The notes under the pieces: model-generated
What the model was told of the DNA's origin: nothing
What the model saw: the letters and a program-made list of their open reading frames with translations, nothing else
Databases searched by the model: none
In this document: piece by piece, positions 37,103-46,400 of the stretch
How positions within the stretch are numbered: position 1 is the first letter of the stretch
Layout of the letters: each line of letters begins with the position of its first letter
DNA from: Microbispora catharanthi
GTDB taxonomy: Bacteria > Actinomycetota > Actinomycetes > Streptosporangiales > Streptosporangiaceae
DNA length: 64,000 nt
Assembly: GCF_006334915.2 (NCBI RefSeq)
Contig: NZ_VDMA02000031.1
Span: 1 to 64,000, forward strand
Reading direction: 5' to 3'
Program-made: the position numbers and the translations under genes

Positions 37103-37148
37103 TTGTCCGGAACCTGTTGTCAGGCGCCCATCCCCCGACACCGGACAA
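37103..37148. promoter_or_regulatory. Inverted repeat in divergent promoter (copy 2)
   Basis: TTGTCCGG (37103-37110) and CCGGACAA (37141-37148) have the same 30-nt spacing and nearly the same core as copy 1, although the leftward gene is dead. That suggests the element still serves the rightward genes. Confidence 0.55.
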
Positions 37149-37274
37149 CGGATCTCCCCTAGAACCGGATCACGGACGGCCGGTCGTGCCTGACCGCGCC
37201 GGACGTTCGGGGCCACGAGGCCGTCACCGGCCGGCCCTCCCCTCTCCCTGACAACACCGGCAAAAGGAGGAGCC

Positions 37275-37874
37275 ATGCTCCGGATCAGACCACCGGCGCT
37301 CGCCGCGGCGGCCGCGCGCTGGGCACGGAAGGCGGCGATCGTCTCGGCCGGCGCAGCGCTGGCCTTGGGCGGAATTCCGGCGCTCGCGGCGCATGCCGAC
37401 GGGAAAATCACTTGGAAAAACTACTGGACCGGGAAATACCTGGAGGTGTATCGGTCCTCCCTCGACGACGGCGCCCGGGTCGGCCAGTACAAATGGAACG
37501 GGGGCGACAATCAATACTGGTACGACATGAAACTCAGCGACGGGTATTACCTCGAATACAACAACAACAGCTGGTTGCTGCTGACCGCGTACAACAGCTG
37601 CGGTGACGGCGTGACGCAGTGGGAAGACGGCAGCTGGAGCACCCAGGAATGGAGGGAGATTCACGTCGACAGTGATCACGGGTGGATGCTCATCAACAAG
37701 GCCGGATGCAGCGGAAACGCTTACAACGACGTCCTCACCGTGAACGGCGGCTACGAGGAAGGCGGCGCGAGCGGCAGCCCGTACGACGTGCGTCTGTACA
37801 ACGAGAGCAGCGGTGCCTGCAACCGCACCCTCGTGCCCGCTTCGTATCCGCTATCAGAATGCTTTTGGAAGTAG
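37275..37874 (+). CDS. Secreted ricin-like beta-trefoil protein, copy 2
   Basis: A 199-residue paralogue of 30868-31479: signal peptide (1-42), ITWKNYWTGKYLEVYRSS, WNGGDNQYWYDMKLSDGYY, TAYNSCGDG and LINKAGCSGNAY in the same order. The sequences differ at roughly half of positions but keep the Trp and Cys residues, so both copies have been under selection. AGGAGGAGCC precedes the ATG. A lectin-like role is inferred. Confidence 0.8.
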   Translation: MLRIRPPALAAAAARWARKAAIVSAGAALALGGIPALAAHADGKITWKNYWTGKYLEVYRSSLDDGARVGQYKWNGGDNQYWYDMKLSDGYYLEYNNNSWLLLTAYNSCGDGVTQWEDGSWSTQEWREIHVDSDHGWMLINKAGCSGNAYNDVLTVNGGYEEGGASGSPYDVRLYNESSGACNRTLVPASYPLSECFWK

Positions 37875-37888
37875 GAGGGGCCGACACG

Positions 37889-38983
37889 ATGCAGCCGATG
37901 ACCCAGGAAAGCGGTTTCCGGCGGAGGAAGCGGGCCACGCTGATCGCGGCGCTCGGCGCCGCCGCGCTCGTCGTGGGTGGCGGTGCCACCGCGGCCGTCG
38001 CCGCCCCGGGCGGGCCGGGCGGGCCGGGCGGGCCGGGCGGGCCGGGCGCCGGTGGCGCCTCGCCGTCGCAGGTCGCGAGTTCCGATGTACCCGAGCCCCT
38101 CACGACGCCTCACGACATGCCGCCGAAGGTGCCGCCGCTGCCCGAGCCCTCCCTCGGGACCATCCCCGCCGTCACCGGCGGCACGCCCGTCGCCATGCCC
38201 CTGGACGCGGTCATGACCTCACGCGCCGACATCGCGCTGCTCGAGAAGGCGCGCGAGTTGAACGCCGGCGACTGCATGCATGCCCTGGGGTTCACCACAT
38301 GGGCGTCAGCCACGCTCAGCGCCCCCGCCGACGACACGGACGTCAAGGACAGGGACGTCCTGGACTACCTGTCGCCGGCGGACGCGGCCCGGTCGGGATA
38401 CCCGGCCACCTTCACCGACAAATCGGGCGGAGCGCACCCTGGTCAGAACGCGGCGCAGGCCTCCGGCGGCTCCACCACTCCTGCCGGTTCCGACGCCGTA
38501 CGCGCCTACCTGGGCGCCGAGGCCCGGACCGCGTCCGGCCGGGCCGTGCCCGCGGGCGGCTGCGAGGCGGCGGGAGACGCGAAGCTGAAGGGCAGCACGC
38601 CGGACCTGCCCGCCGACCCCCGCAGGCTCGCGGCACGAGCGATCGCCTCGACCATGCACGACAGCCGCATGCGGGCCGTCTTCGCCGACTGGAGCTCCTG
38701 CATGGCCAAGCGTGGCTTCAGCTACCGCACCCCGCTATCTGCACAGAACGATCCCCGCTGGGGCGAGCGGACGGCCATGACCCTGGCCGGCGACGACGAG
38801 AAGAGCGTGGCCGCGGCCGACGCGGCCTGTGAGCAGGAGACCAACCTGGTCGGCACCTACAAGGCGCTGGAAAGCGCCTACCAGCAGGAACTGCTCGACC
38901 AGAACCAGGCGAAGCTCAAGACGGGCCGCGCGATCTTCGACCGGTGGGTGTCGGACGCCAAGGCCGTCATCGCCGCCCACTGA
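37889..38983 (+). CDS. Secreted Gly-Pro-rich/Cys-motif protein, copy 2
   Basis: A 364-residue paralogue of 31495-32517. The signal peptide (about 10-40) is followed by GGPGGPGGPGGPG, encoded by tandem 9-bp units, then the same domain with DCMHALGFTTW, GGCEAAGD, WSSCMAKRGF and DAACEQETN. The linker differs from copy 1 (Gly/Pro against Ser/Pro), while the Cys motifs hold. The ATG has GGAGGGG 7 nt upstream and lies 14 nt after the ricin-like stop. Confidence 0.8.
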   Translation: MQPMTQESGFRRRKRATLIAALGAAALVVGGGATAAVAAPGGPGGPGGPGGPGAGGASPSQVASSDVPEPLTTPHDMPPKVPPLPEPSLGTIPAVTGGTPVAMPLDAVMTSRADIALLEKARELNAGDCMHALGFTTWASATLSAPADDTDVKDRDVLDYLSPADAARSGYPATFTDKSGGAHPGQNAAQASGGSTTPAGSDAVRAYLGAEARTASGRAVPAGGCEAAGDAKLKGSTPDLPADPRRLAARAIASTMHDSRMRAVFADWSSCMAKRGFSYRTPLSAQNDPRWGERTAMTLAGDDEKSVAAADAACEQETNLVGTYKALESAYQQELLDQNQAKLKTGRAIFDRWVSDAKAVIAAH

Positions 38984-39064
38984 TCGGCCTGTCCCGCACA
39001 ACCTCTCGCTGAGGAGCACCCGGCCGCCCGACCGGCCACCACCCATCGGGCGTTCCCACCGCAC

Positions 39065-39102
39065 CATGCCGGCTCGTTGGTCACCGACCACGAGCCGGCA
39101 TG
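39065..39102 (+). terminator. Hairpin after cassette copy 2
   Basis: A perfect 13-bp inverted repeat, CATGCCGGCTCGT and its complement, with a 12-nt loop, matching in position the hairpin after copy 1. Confidence 0.7.
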
Positions 39103-39489
39103 TCCGCGTGCCCGAAAGCGCATCTCCCGCCCTCCCACCTTGCGATTGGCGGTCACCGGTCGACGTGCTCGCCCGGCTTCCCGAAGCGTCGCCCGCGGCC
39201 GCGGTGTCGCTGGCGATGCGGCAGCGCACGGCCTCGTGGCATCTCGATGAGTTCGGGCGCCGGCGAGATCTCGCCGCTCTCGACAAAGATGCGACGATAA
39301 GCTTTCCGATCAGCAGGGCGTCCGCGTCGGCCGTCGCTCAGGGGCCGCTCTGACGGGCGAAACGCGGGCCGGAGGGATCGGCCGCGTCGCGGCGAGAAAT
39401 TTCTCCGGGACCGTGTCGATCCGCGGGCCGCTCGTTCGACGTGTGGGTGTGAGGGCCGAGAGGCGGCCCCGCCGGACGAGGAGAACGCG
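39103..39489. other. Intergenic region after the duplicated cassette
   Basis: 39103-39130 still resembles the sequence after hairpin 1. Beyond it the third cassette gene is missing and no gene is recognised. GAGGAG at 39478 serves the YCII gene. Confidence 0.4.
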
Positions 39490-39861
39490 ATGCCGAAGTA
39501 CATGCTGATCATGCGGGGCACCGACGAGTCGAACGCGGCCATGATGGCCGACATCGACGAGATGATGGCCACGACCCGCCAGTTCATCGAGGAGATGGTC
39601 AAGGCCGGCGTTCTCCTCGCGGCGGAAGGGCTGGACGATCCGGGCCAGGGCGTCGTGGTCGACTTCAGCGGCGAGGCCCCGGTGGTCACGGACGGGCCGT
39701 ATGGCGAGACCAAGGAACTGTTCGGGGGCTTCTTCCTGCTCGACGTCGCCTCGAAACAGGAGGCGGTCGAGTGGGCCAAGCGGGTCCCGGCGGCCCCCGG
39801 GTCCAAGATCGAGGTCCGGCGGGTGCCCGGCAGCGACGAGGTCCCGCAGGTCGGAAAGTGA
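39490..39861 (+). CDS. YCII-related DGPF-domain protein
   Basis: A 123-residue ferredoxin-like protein with the family signature DGPYGETKELFGGFFLLD near residues 75-92 (DGPF motif). Proteins of this type accompany ECF42 sigma factors, and the sigma gene starts 43 bp downstream here. The exact role of DGPF proteins in sigma control is not settled. GAGGAG lies 8 nt before the ATG. Confidence 0.92.
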   Translation: MPKYMLIMRGTDESNAAMMADIDEMMATTRQFIEEMVKAGVLLAAEGLDDPGQGVVVDFSGEAPVVTDGPYGETKELFGGFFLLDVASKQEAVEWAKRVPAAPGSKIEVRRVPGSDEVPQVGK

Positions 39862-39904
39862 TCACCGAGGACTGGGCCGGGCGCGAGAGCAACGGCCAGA
39901 TCTG

Positions 39905-41131
39905 ATGGGTACGGCCGATGTCGAGGCCGTCTGGCGGATCGAGTCGGCGCGGATCGTCGCCGCGCTGACCCGGTTCACCGGCGATTTCGGGCTGGCCGAG
40001 GACGCGGCCCAGGAGGCGGTGGCCGAGGCGCTGGTGTCGTGGCCGCTCGCCCCTCCGGCGAACCCGGCCGGCTGGCTGATGGCCACGGCCCGGCGCCGGG
40101 CGATCGACGCGATCCGCCGCCGGACCGCCCTCCAGGACCGATACGCCCTGCTGGCGACCGACTTGGCGGTCGACTCGGTGGCTGACGAACAGATCGATCC
40201 CGACAGGATCGATGACGACGTGCTGGCGCTGATGTTCGTCAGCTGCCACCCGGTGCTCTCCCCCGAGTCCCGGGTGGCGCTGACCCTGCGCGTGGTCGGC
40301 GGCCTGTCCAGCGAGGAGATCGCCCGCGCGTTCCTCGTACCCGTGCCGACCGTGCAGGCCCGCATCACCCGGGGCAAGAAGACGATCGCGGCGGCCGGGG
40401 TGCCGTTCGAGCTGCCGCCGGCGGCCGAGCGCCGGGAGCGGCTGGCCGCCGTGCTCAGCGTCCTCTACGTGATCTTCACCGAGGGGTCGACCGCCACGTC
40501 GGGCGACCGGCTGCTGCGCCCCGACGTCGCGTACGAGGCGATCCGGCTGGCCCGCACGCTGGCCGCGCTGCAGCCGGACGAGCCGGAGGTGCACGGCCTG
40601 CTCGCGTTGTGCGAGCTGACGGCCGCGCGTTTCCCCGCCCGGACCGGCCCGGACGGTTCACCGGTCCTGCTGGAGGAGCAGGATCGGCGGCGGTGGGACT
40701 TCTCGGCGATCCGCCGTGGGCTGGCGGCGCTGGCCAAGGCATCGACTCGCGGCCTCGGCCCCTACGGCCTGCAGGCCGCGATCGCCGCCACCCACGCGTC
40801 GGCGCCCTCGGTCGAGGCGACCGACTGGGACCGGATCGTGGTGCTCTACGAGGCACTCGGCCGGGTCGCGCCCTCGCCGGTGGTCGAGCTCAACCGGGCC
40901 GTCGCCGTGGCCATGGCCTCGGGCCCGGCGCAGGCCCTGGCCATCGTGGACGAGCTGATCGCCTCGGACCGGCTCCCCGGCTCGCATCTGATCCCGACCG
41001 TACGCGGGGAGTTGCTGGCCCGACTCGGACGGCGAGCGGAAGCGCGCGCCGAGCTGGAGCTGGCGGCCCGGCTGTGCGCCAACCAGCGCGAACGCTCGGT
41101 GCTGCTGCGCAAGGCGGCCACGCTGAGCTGA
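39905..41131 (+). CDS. ECF42-group RNA polymerase sigma factor
   Basis: A 408-residue sigma factor. Region 2 lies at about 12-75 (DFGLAEDAAQEAVAEAL, RRAIDAIRR) and region 4 at about 100-155 (GLSSEEIARAFLVPVPTVQARITRGKK). A C-terminal helical extension of about 240 residues with TPR-like character (AVAVAMASGPAQALAIVDEL) defines group ECF42. No anti-sigma gene is adjacent, as expected for this group, where the extension is thought to control activity. The ATG at 39905 is the first good start after the DGPF gene. Confidence 0.92.
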   Translation: MGTADVEAVWRIESARIVAALTRFTGDFGLAEDAAQEAVAEALVSWPLAPPANPAGWLMATARRRAIDAIRRRTALQDRYALLATDLAVDSVADEQIDPDRIDDDVLALMFVSCHPVLSPESRVALTLRVVGGLSSEEIARAFLVPVPTVQARITRGKKTIAAAGVPFELPPAAERRERLAAVLSVLYVIFTEGSTATSGDRLLRPDVAYEAIRLARTLAALQPDEPEVHGLLALCELTAARFPARTGPDGSPVLLEEQDRRRWDFSAIRRGLAALAKASTRGLGPYGLQAAIAATHASAPSVEATDWDRIVVLYEALGRVAPSPVVELNRAVAVAMASGPAQALAIVDELIASDRLPGSHLIPTVRGELLARLGRRAEARAELELAARLCANQRERSVLLRKAATLS

Positions 41132-41358
41132 CTTCTCCAGCCCGGCCAGCCGGGACAAAAGCGCGGCCCCGCCCCCCTTCACATCGGCGAGGTCTTCGGC
41201 GTGAGCCCGAGCACAGCGTTCGGTTCGCGTACGCAGCGAAAGTTCTCCTCGACCCCACGCCCGAACTCCGCACCGGCCCCGGGGGCCGCGAAGTCCGCCC
41301 TGACCTGATCCATCAAGAACGATGGCATCTGCCCAGAAGATCTCAGTAGCGTCCGGCT

Positions 41359-42693
41359 ATGAGCGTTGATGAAGGAGGAGCCGCAGCACCACCGGCAAAG
41401 GCTGATGATGACCGTCCCCCGTCCCGGAGGCCATGGTCGATTCTTCGGCGGTATCCCGACTTCCGTCGGCTCTTTGTCGGCAACTCGATATCACTGCTGG
41501 GCTCAAGCGTCACCGTGGTGGCGCTGCCGTTGACAGCGGTCGTCTACCTGGACGCCTCGCCCGCCCAGATGGGGTTCTTGAGCGCGGCGGCGTTGCTTCC
41601 GCACCTCGTTCTGGGGTTGCCCGCGGGCGTATGGGTGGACCGCATGCCCTACCGGCGGATCCTTGTCCTGACGGACCTGGCGCGGACCCTGCTGCTGGGC
41701 TCGGTTCCGGTCCTGGCCGTACTCGGCCTGCTGCAGATCTGGCATCTGTACGCTGTGACGGTTCTCGCGGGCGTCTGCGGCCTTCTGGAGGCCGTGACCG
41801 CCCAGTCGTTCACCCCCGCCCTGGTCCCACGTCAGCAGCTCCTCCCGGCCAACAGCGCGCTCATGCTGAGCAACGCGACCGTCAATACGACAGGCTCAGC
41901 TGTGGGTGGTGTAGTGGTCTCGCTCCTGTCCGCGCCGGCTGCCATCGCCGTCGACGCGGTCTCGTTCTTGCTCGCCGGCCTGTGCAAGGCCCGTATTCGC
42001 GCCCCCGGAGCGGGGGCCGTCCACGCGGAGCGGCGGCAACGTCACCTCGGCGCCGACATCGTCGAGGGGGTGCGCGTGGTCTTCGCCCATCCGACCATGC
42101 GCGCTGTGACCCTCGCGGCTACCATCGGCGCCCTCGCCGGCCAGATGCAAAACGTTGTCTTCGTGCTCTACCTCGTTCGAGACCTCAGGCTGACTCCGGC
42201 CCTGATCGGCGTGTATATCGCGATCAGTGGCGTGGCGGGCATCCTCGGCGCCCTGGTGGTGGACCCCGTCACCCGGCGCATCGGCCCAGGCCGGTGTTTT
42301 GTCACCGGGATGCTCATCGCGGCCGTCGCCGGCCTGGTGCTCGCGGCCGCGGGCAGCCTTGTGGCACTGACGCTCGTCATCCTGGCCGTGGCGCAGTTGC
42401 TGCGAGGGGCCGGTCCCTCGCTCTACGGGGTCAACCAGCAAACCCTCCGGCAGACTCTGATCGCCCCCGCCCTGCTCTCACGCGCCAACGCCACATGGCG
42501 TTTCCTCGTTTCCGGGATGCAACCCCTCGGCGCGCTCCTCGGTGGGCTCCTCGGATCGTTGTTCTCTCTCCGAGCCACCCTCGTCATCAGCAGCGGCGTG
42601 ATGCTCCTGGGCACCGCGATCGCCTACGCCTCACCCCTACGCTCTCTACGGGAAATCCCCGCTCCGGAACGCAGCGACGAAGGTCCGGCCTGA
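41359..42693 (+). CDS. MFS transporter of the EntS/TIGR00900 type
   Basis: A 444-residue protein with 12 predicted membrane segments. Motif A-like sequence is seen in PAGVWVDRMPYRRILVLTD. The overall pattern (RRYPDFRRLFVGNSISLLGSSVT at the start) is that of the enterobactin-exporter-like MFS group, common in actinomycetes and often linked to macrolide or siderophore export. The substrate is unknown. No ribosome site is obvious at the ATG. It stands alone. Confidence 0.88.
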   Translation: MSVDEGGAAAPPAKADDDRPPSRRPWSILRRYPDFRRLFVGNSISLLGSSVTVVALPLTAVVYLDASPAQMGFLSAAALLPHLVLGLPAGVWVDRMPYRRILVLTDLARTLLLGSVPVLAVLGLLQIWHLYAVTVLAGVCGLLEAVTAQSFTPALVPRQQLLPANSALMLSNATVNTTGSAVGGVVVSLLSAPAAIAVDAVSFLLAGLCKARIRAPGAGAVHAERRQRHLGADIVEGVRVVFAHPTMRAVTLAATIGALAGQMQNVVFVLYLVRDLRLTPALIGVYIAISGVAGILGALVVDPVTRRIGPGRCFVTGMLIAAVAGLVLAAAGSLVALTLVILAVAQLLRGAGPSLYGVNQQTLRQTLIAPALLSRANATWRFLVSGMQPLGALLGGLLGSLFSLRATLVISSGVMLLGTAIAYASPLRSLREIPAPERSDEGPA

Positions 42694-42888
42694 CGCTTGC
42701 CCGAACTCCGCATTCGGCGCCCGTACGCTGTCGGCCGGGCCGGCCGCGACCGGGCATCTCGCCGAGCCAGGAGCCGGCGCGGAGCCTGATCAGGCGATCC
42801 AGTTCGTCCATCCGCCCGGCCGGGATGCCGCGCCGCTCTAGATCGAGACGGTCAAACGCTCCGAGCTGGCCGCAACCGCCTACGACCA

Positions 42889-43305
42889 CTAACCCTCCGG
42901 ACCGATCATGTACGTGGACGGTGCCAGCGTGCGCAGGACGTCGAACTCGTTGCCCTCGGGATCGGCCATGACCACCCAGCTCCGGCCGGAGCCCTGCCCC
43001 ACGTCCACCTTGGCGGCGCCGAGGCCGAGCAGCCTGGCCACCTCGTCGTCGGTACTGCCGTCGATCGGGCTGACGTCGAGGTGGAGCCGGTTCTTCACGG
43101 TCTTGCCCTCGGGCACCCGAATGAACACCAGAGTGGGCGGCATCTGGCGGGCCCGGACCTCCTCGACGGTCGGCTCCCAGGAGCCGATCTCGACCTTGCC
43201 CTCGCTCCGGTCGATCACCTTGAAGTCCAGGACCGCGCACCAGAAGGCCGCGAGCCGCTCCGGATCGTGGCAGTCGACAACCAACTCGGTGAACCTACTG
43301 GTCAT
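42889..43305 (-). CDS. VOC-superfamily (glyoxalase-like) protein
   Basis: A 138-residue protein with the paired beta-alpha-beta-beta-beta modules of the vicinal oxygen chelate fold. The first half has VVDCHDPERLAAFWCAVLDF; the second has HLDVSPIDG and MADPEGNEFDVL, with the metal-ligand-type His and Glu. It belongs to the glyoxalase-like group often annotated near resistance or metabolic genes; the reaction is unknown. GGGGGAG precedes the ATG. Confidence 0.9.
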   Translation of the reverse strand: MTSRFTELVVDCHDPERLAAFWCAVLDFKVIDRSEGKVEIGSWEPTVEEVRARQMPPTLVFIRVPEGKTVKNRLHLDVSPIDGSTDDEVARLLGLGAAKVDVGQGSGRSWVVMADPEGNEFDVLRTLAPSTYMIGPEG

Positions 43306-43521
43306 GACTCCCCCAACAGTGCGGACGGGGGCTTAGCCTATGGGGCCGCGCCACCCGTCCGGCAAGTCCGGGATCGCTACGACCACCGACCCTTGAATCG
43401 ATCATTTGGCGTTCGCTCCAGGAGCGCGCGTGGCGACCCCGGCGGCCTGAAGCGCGGCCGAGGCCGGGCGGAGCCACGGTGTTCCGCCCGGCCTCGGGTT
43501 GATTGGTTCAGGTGGGTTGGG

Positions 43522-45690
43522 TTACGGGCAGTTGCCGATATCGCTTTCGGAGGAGGCCAGGACGACGTTGGTCTTGGCCAGGCCGAGGGCGTCGACGGTG
43601 ATGTGGACGGCGTTGACGGTCAGGCCCTTGTCGGGGGTGGTGAATGGGGTCTGCTCGTTGAGGACGAGCTTGACGACGCCGACGTTGACCGTGGTGTTGG
43701 GCTGGACATTTGTGGGTTCCGCGATGACCACCGTGTTGCCGACCTTGAGAAAGGCGATCGTGGTGGCTCCGGTGGAGCCGGCGCAGGTGGTGGTGGAGGT
43801 GGATTTGATGGTCTTGACGGTGATCACCGGGATGCCGGTGATCCCGACGGTGGTGTCGTCGATGGAGGCGGTGGCGACGGATTTGCCGGGGAATTCGGTG
43901 GTGGCGACCTGGGCGCACAGGGCGTGCGCGCTGATCAGTCCGCTGAGGCTGGCGGTGCAGGGCACCGAGGTGGTGCCGGTCGAGGTGGTGGAGATGGCGC
44001 CGGTGTCGGGGGTGCGTGCGATGTTGACCAGTTGGATGCCGGCCAGGGCGGCGTCTGCGGTCAGGCCGTAGGCCCGTCCGGTCAGCCGCTGCGGCGTGAC
44101 GGTGACTTGTTCTTCGCTGCACGGTGAGGTGACGGAGTTGTTGTTGGCGTCGCCGCCGTAGGTGGCGGTCCACCGGTAGGTGCCGGCCGCGCCGATGGTC
44201 ACGTCGCCGGACGCGGCGGTGCCGCTGCCGGACAGCGTGCCGGTGCGGGTGGCGATCGGCGTCGCACAGTCGGTGTCACCGGGGCCGTACAGCTGGAACG
44301 TGACAGTACCTGTGGGGTGGAACCCGGCGGAGACGGTGGCGGTGTCGGACACGACGCCGCCGGCCGGCACGGACCCCGACGGGGTGGTGGCGACGCCCGG
44401 GGTGGCCTTCACAACCACGACCTCTTCATCGCCGCACGCGGAGGTGACCGGGTTGTTGGCGTCATCGCCGCTGTAGGAGGCCACCCACCGGTAGGTGCCC
44501 ACCCCGCCCGCGGGGATGTTCCCGGACGCGGCGGTGCCGCTGCCCGACACCGTCCCGGTACGAGTCGCGATGGGCGTCGCACAGTCGGTGTCGCCGGGTC
44601 CGAACAGCTGGAACGTGACGGTGCCCGTCGGGTGGTACCCACCGGACAGGGTCGCCGTATCAGAGACGTTCCCGCCCGCGGGCACCTGGCCCGACGGCGT
44701 CGTGGCGATCGACGGGGTCGCCTTCGGAACGTGCTCGGTGATCGTTTCGGTGAAGCCTGGTGACAGGACGCCGTTGAGCAGGAAGTCCACCTTGCAGGTC
44801 AGGGTGCTTCCCGGTGCGGCTCCGGCGCCGACGGAGACGACCTCGGTGAAGGTGGCGTCATCGCCGCTGGTCACCGTCCGGCTGCCCGGGGTCAGGGACA
44901 CCGACAGGTTCGGATTGCAGTCGCGTAGCTGATGGGTGACCGTGACCGGCAGGTTGTGCAGGGCCGCCAGGATGGTGTCGCTGACCTCCGAGGCGTTGAG
45001 GCCGGAGAACAGTTGTCCATCCGTGGCGTCGGTGATCGCGGTCGCCTGCCCGCCCGTGTTCAGCCCGGCCAGGTCGAACGCGAGCACGGTGATGTCGGCT
45101 GCCTGCAGGGCGCTGATCGCGTCGGCCAGCGTATGGCCGTTGCTGGGGTCATGGCTGGGGGCGTCCCCGATCAGCAACACGATCCGGGTGCTGTTCGGCC
45201 GGAAGCCGATCGCCCCGGACGCGACCTGGAACAGACCGTTGATGCCGTCCTCGGGGAGGTCGCCGCCGCCCGTCGCGACCAGCGAGTTGAGACCGTTGGT
45301 GACGTCGGTCTGGTTGGCGGTGAGGTTCTGCGCCACCCGGAACGAGGTCGCGTCCGCCGACACGTCCCTGTACTCGGCGACCGCGAACTGCGCGTCCGGC
45401 TGCGCCGAAGCGACGTTGGACAAGATGGTGTTCGCATTGGTCCGCACGTTCGAGATGACCCCGCCCATGCTCCCTGTCGTGTCGATCAGGAACGTGATAT
45501 CCGGCTTGGGCGGGATCGCCGGAGTGGACACGGTCTTGGCGATCGTCGTCGACTGGCCCGGAGCCAGTTTCAGCGTCACGTCGGCCGGGGTGACCCCGGG
45601 CGCGGCGGACGCCGTCCCTACCCCGGCCACCAGCGTTGCACCGGCCACCACCACGCACACGGCGGCCCGTAATCTTCGCGTCATTCTCAC
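43522..45690 (-). CDS. Secreted VWA protein with two Ig-like repeats and choice-of-anchor-P-type C-terminus
   Basis: A 722-residue protein. A signal peptide covers 1-29. The von Willebrand A domain (about 60-250) has an intact MIDAS start, DTTGSMGG. A DUF11/Ig-like region (about 255-320) precedes two near-identical modules of about 104 residues (about 322-531) with GYHPTGTVTFQLFGPGDTDC. The last 190 residues (AYGLTADAALAGIQL to the end) match the choice-of-anchor P type domain. It is probably a metal-dependent adhesin or matrix protein. GGAATG precedes the GTG. No sorting motif is seen. Confidence 0.85.
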   Translation of the reverse strand: MRMTRRLRAAVCVVVAGATLVAGVGTASAAPGVTPADVTLKLAPGQSTTIAKTVSTPAIPPKPDITFLIDTTGSMGGVISNVRTNANTILSNVASAQPDAQFAVAEYRDVSADATSFRVAQNLTANQTDVTNGLNSLVATGGGDLPEDGINGLFQVASGAIGFRPNSTRIVLLIGDAPSHDPSNGHTLADAISALQAADITVLAFDLAGLNTGGQATAITDATDGQLFSGLNASEVSDTILAALHNLPVTVTHQLRDCNPNLSVSLTPGSRTVTSGDDATFTEVVSVGAGAAPGSTLTCKVDFLLNGVLSPGFTETITEHVPKATPSIATTPSGQVPAGGNVSDTATLSGGYHPTGTVTFQLFGPGDTDCATPIATRTGTVSGSGTAASGNIPAGGVGTYRWVASYSGDDANNPVTSACGDEEVVVVKATPGVATTPSGSVPAGGVVSDTATVSAGFHPTGTVTFQLYGPGDTDCATPIATRTGTLSGSGTAASGDVTIGAAGTYRWTATYGGDANNNSVTSPCSEEQVTVTPQRLTGRAYGLTADAALAGIQLVNIARTPDTGAISTTSTGTTSVPCTASLSGLISAHALCAQVATTEFPGKSVATASIDDTTVGITGIPVITVKTIKSTSTTTCAGSTGATTIAFLKVGNTVVIAEPTNVQPNTTVNVGVVKLVLNEQTPFTTPDKGLTVNAVHITVDALGLAKTNVVLASSESDIGNCP
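44096..44727 (-). repeat. Tandem Ig-like module repeat (about 316 bp x 2)
   Basis: Two direct copies at about 44412-44727 and 44096-44411, each encoding KATPxxATTPSGxVPAGG through a Cys pair. DNA identity is high, so the duplication is recent or maintained by recombination. Confidence 0.75.
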
Positions 45691-46400
45691 GGTGTCATTC
45701 CTTCTGGTGTGGCGTTATGCCATTAAGGAATTCGGGATCGCCGGCCATCCAGAATTTCTCTGAATGGCCACCCGGGACGCCCTCTCCTCACGTATTCGTG
45801 CGAGCGGATAGCAAATTCGCGTCGGTTGACAACCTCGGTGACACTTTCAGCGCCAGCCGCTTATCAACGAGGGGGTGTGGCCACGGTCATATGGTGACTG
45901 TTCGACGAATAGATGTAAATAGGCCACTTACGGCAAGTTCCCGACTGGCCACAGTCGGCCACTCCTTGCCGATGAGAGGCGCCCGTGAGCAGCGATCTTT
46001 GCCGGGATCTTCTTCAGGCATGCCCGATGAAATGAGTGATCCGCCGTTTGCCGCTTCAGAAAAGAACGGCCGTTTCCAGCCCTCCGGACCGTCTGAATCA
46101 CGGTTATGAGCATCGCCGCAGAGCCGACCGACGGCCTCCCACGCCATTCGGCATCGGTCCGCTATCTAGGACCGGGGCGCTTCACTTCCTGCCCGCGTCC
46201 TTTGAGGCCGGGCCGGGCGGCCAATGTGTGCGGATGCTCCGCACCCGGAATGCGCTCCATCACCGGCAACCCCGAACACCGCCCGCACCCATGCGATGTC
46301 GGAGGATCTTACGGTGCGGCACCGGCTGGTGCGGCCCCCTATGGCCGGCAGCGCGGCGCGGTGTGGTTCGTCGACGGGGCGTGGAGGATTAGAGGGCTGG
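45691..46400. other. Intergenic region
   Basis: 710 bp with lower GC than its surroundings at 45700-45950. A TTGACA at 45825 points right without a matching gene. No protein family was seen on either strand. Confidence 0.4.

Noticed and set aside
38829..39353. Plus-strand frame running past the end of the second Cys-motif gene
   Set aside because: It overlaps the end of that gene in another frame and crosses the hairpin; the later part has no start and no family.
41132..41358. HTH-like stretch (IGEVFGVSPSTAFGS) resembling a resolvase or transposase HTH
   Set aside because: Under 20 residues of resemblance, with no catalytic part nearby.
42694..42888. Possible plus-strand gene end (IETVKRSELAATAYDH) with an internal stop
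   Set aside because: Only about 35 residues, no family match, and a competing minus-strand reading; too little to call a pseudogene.
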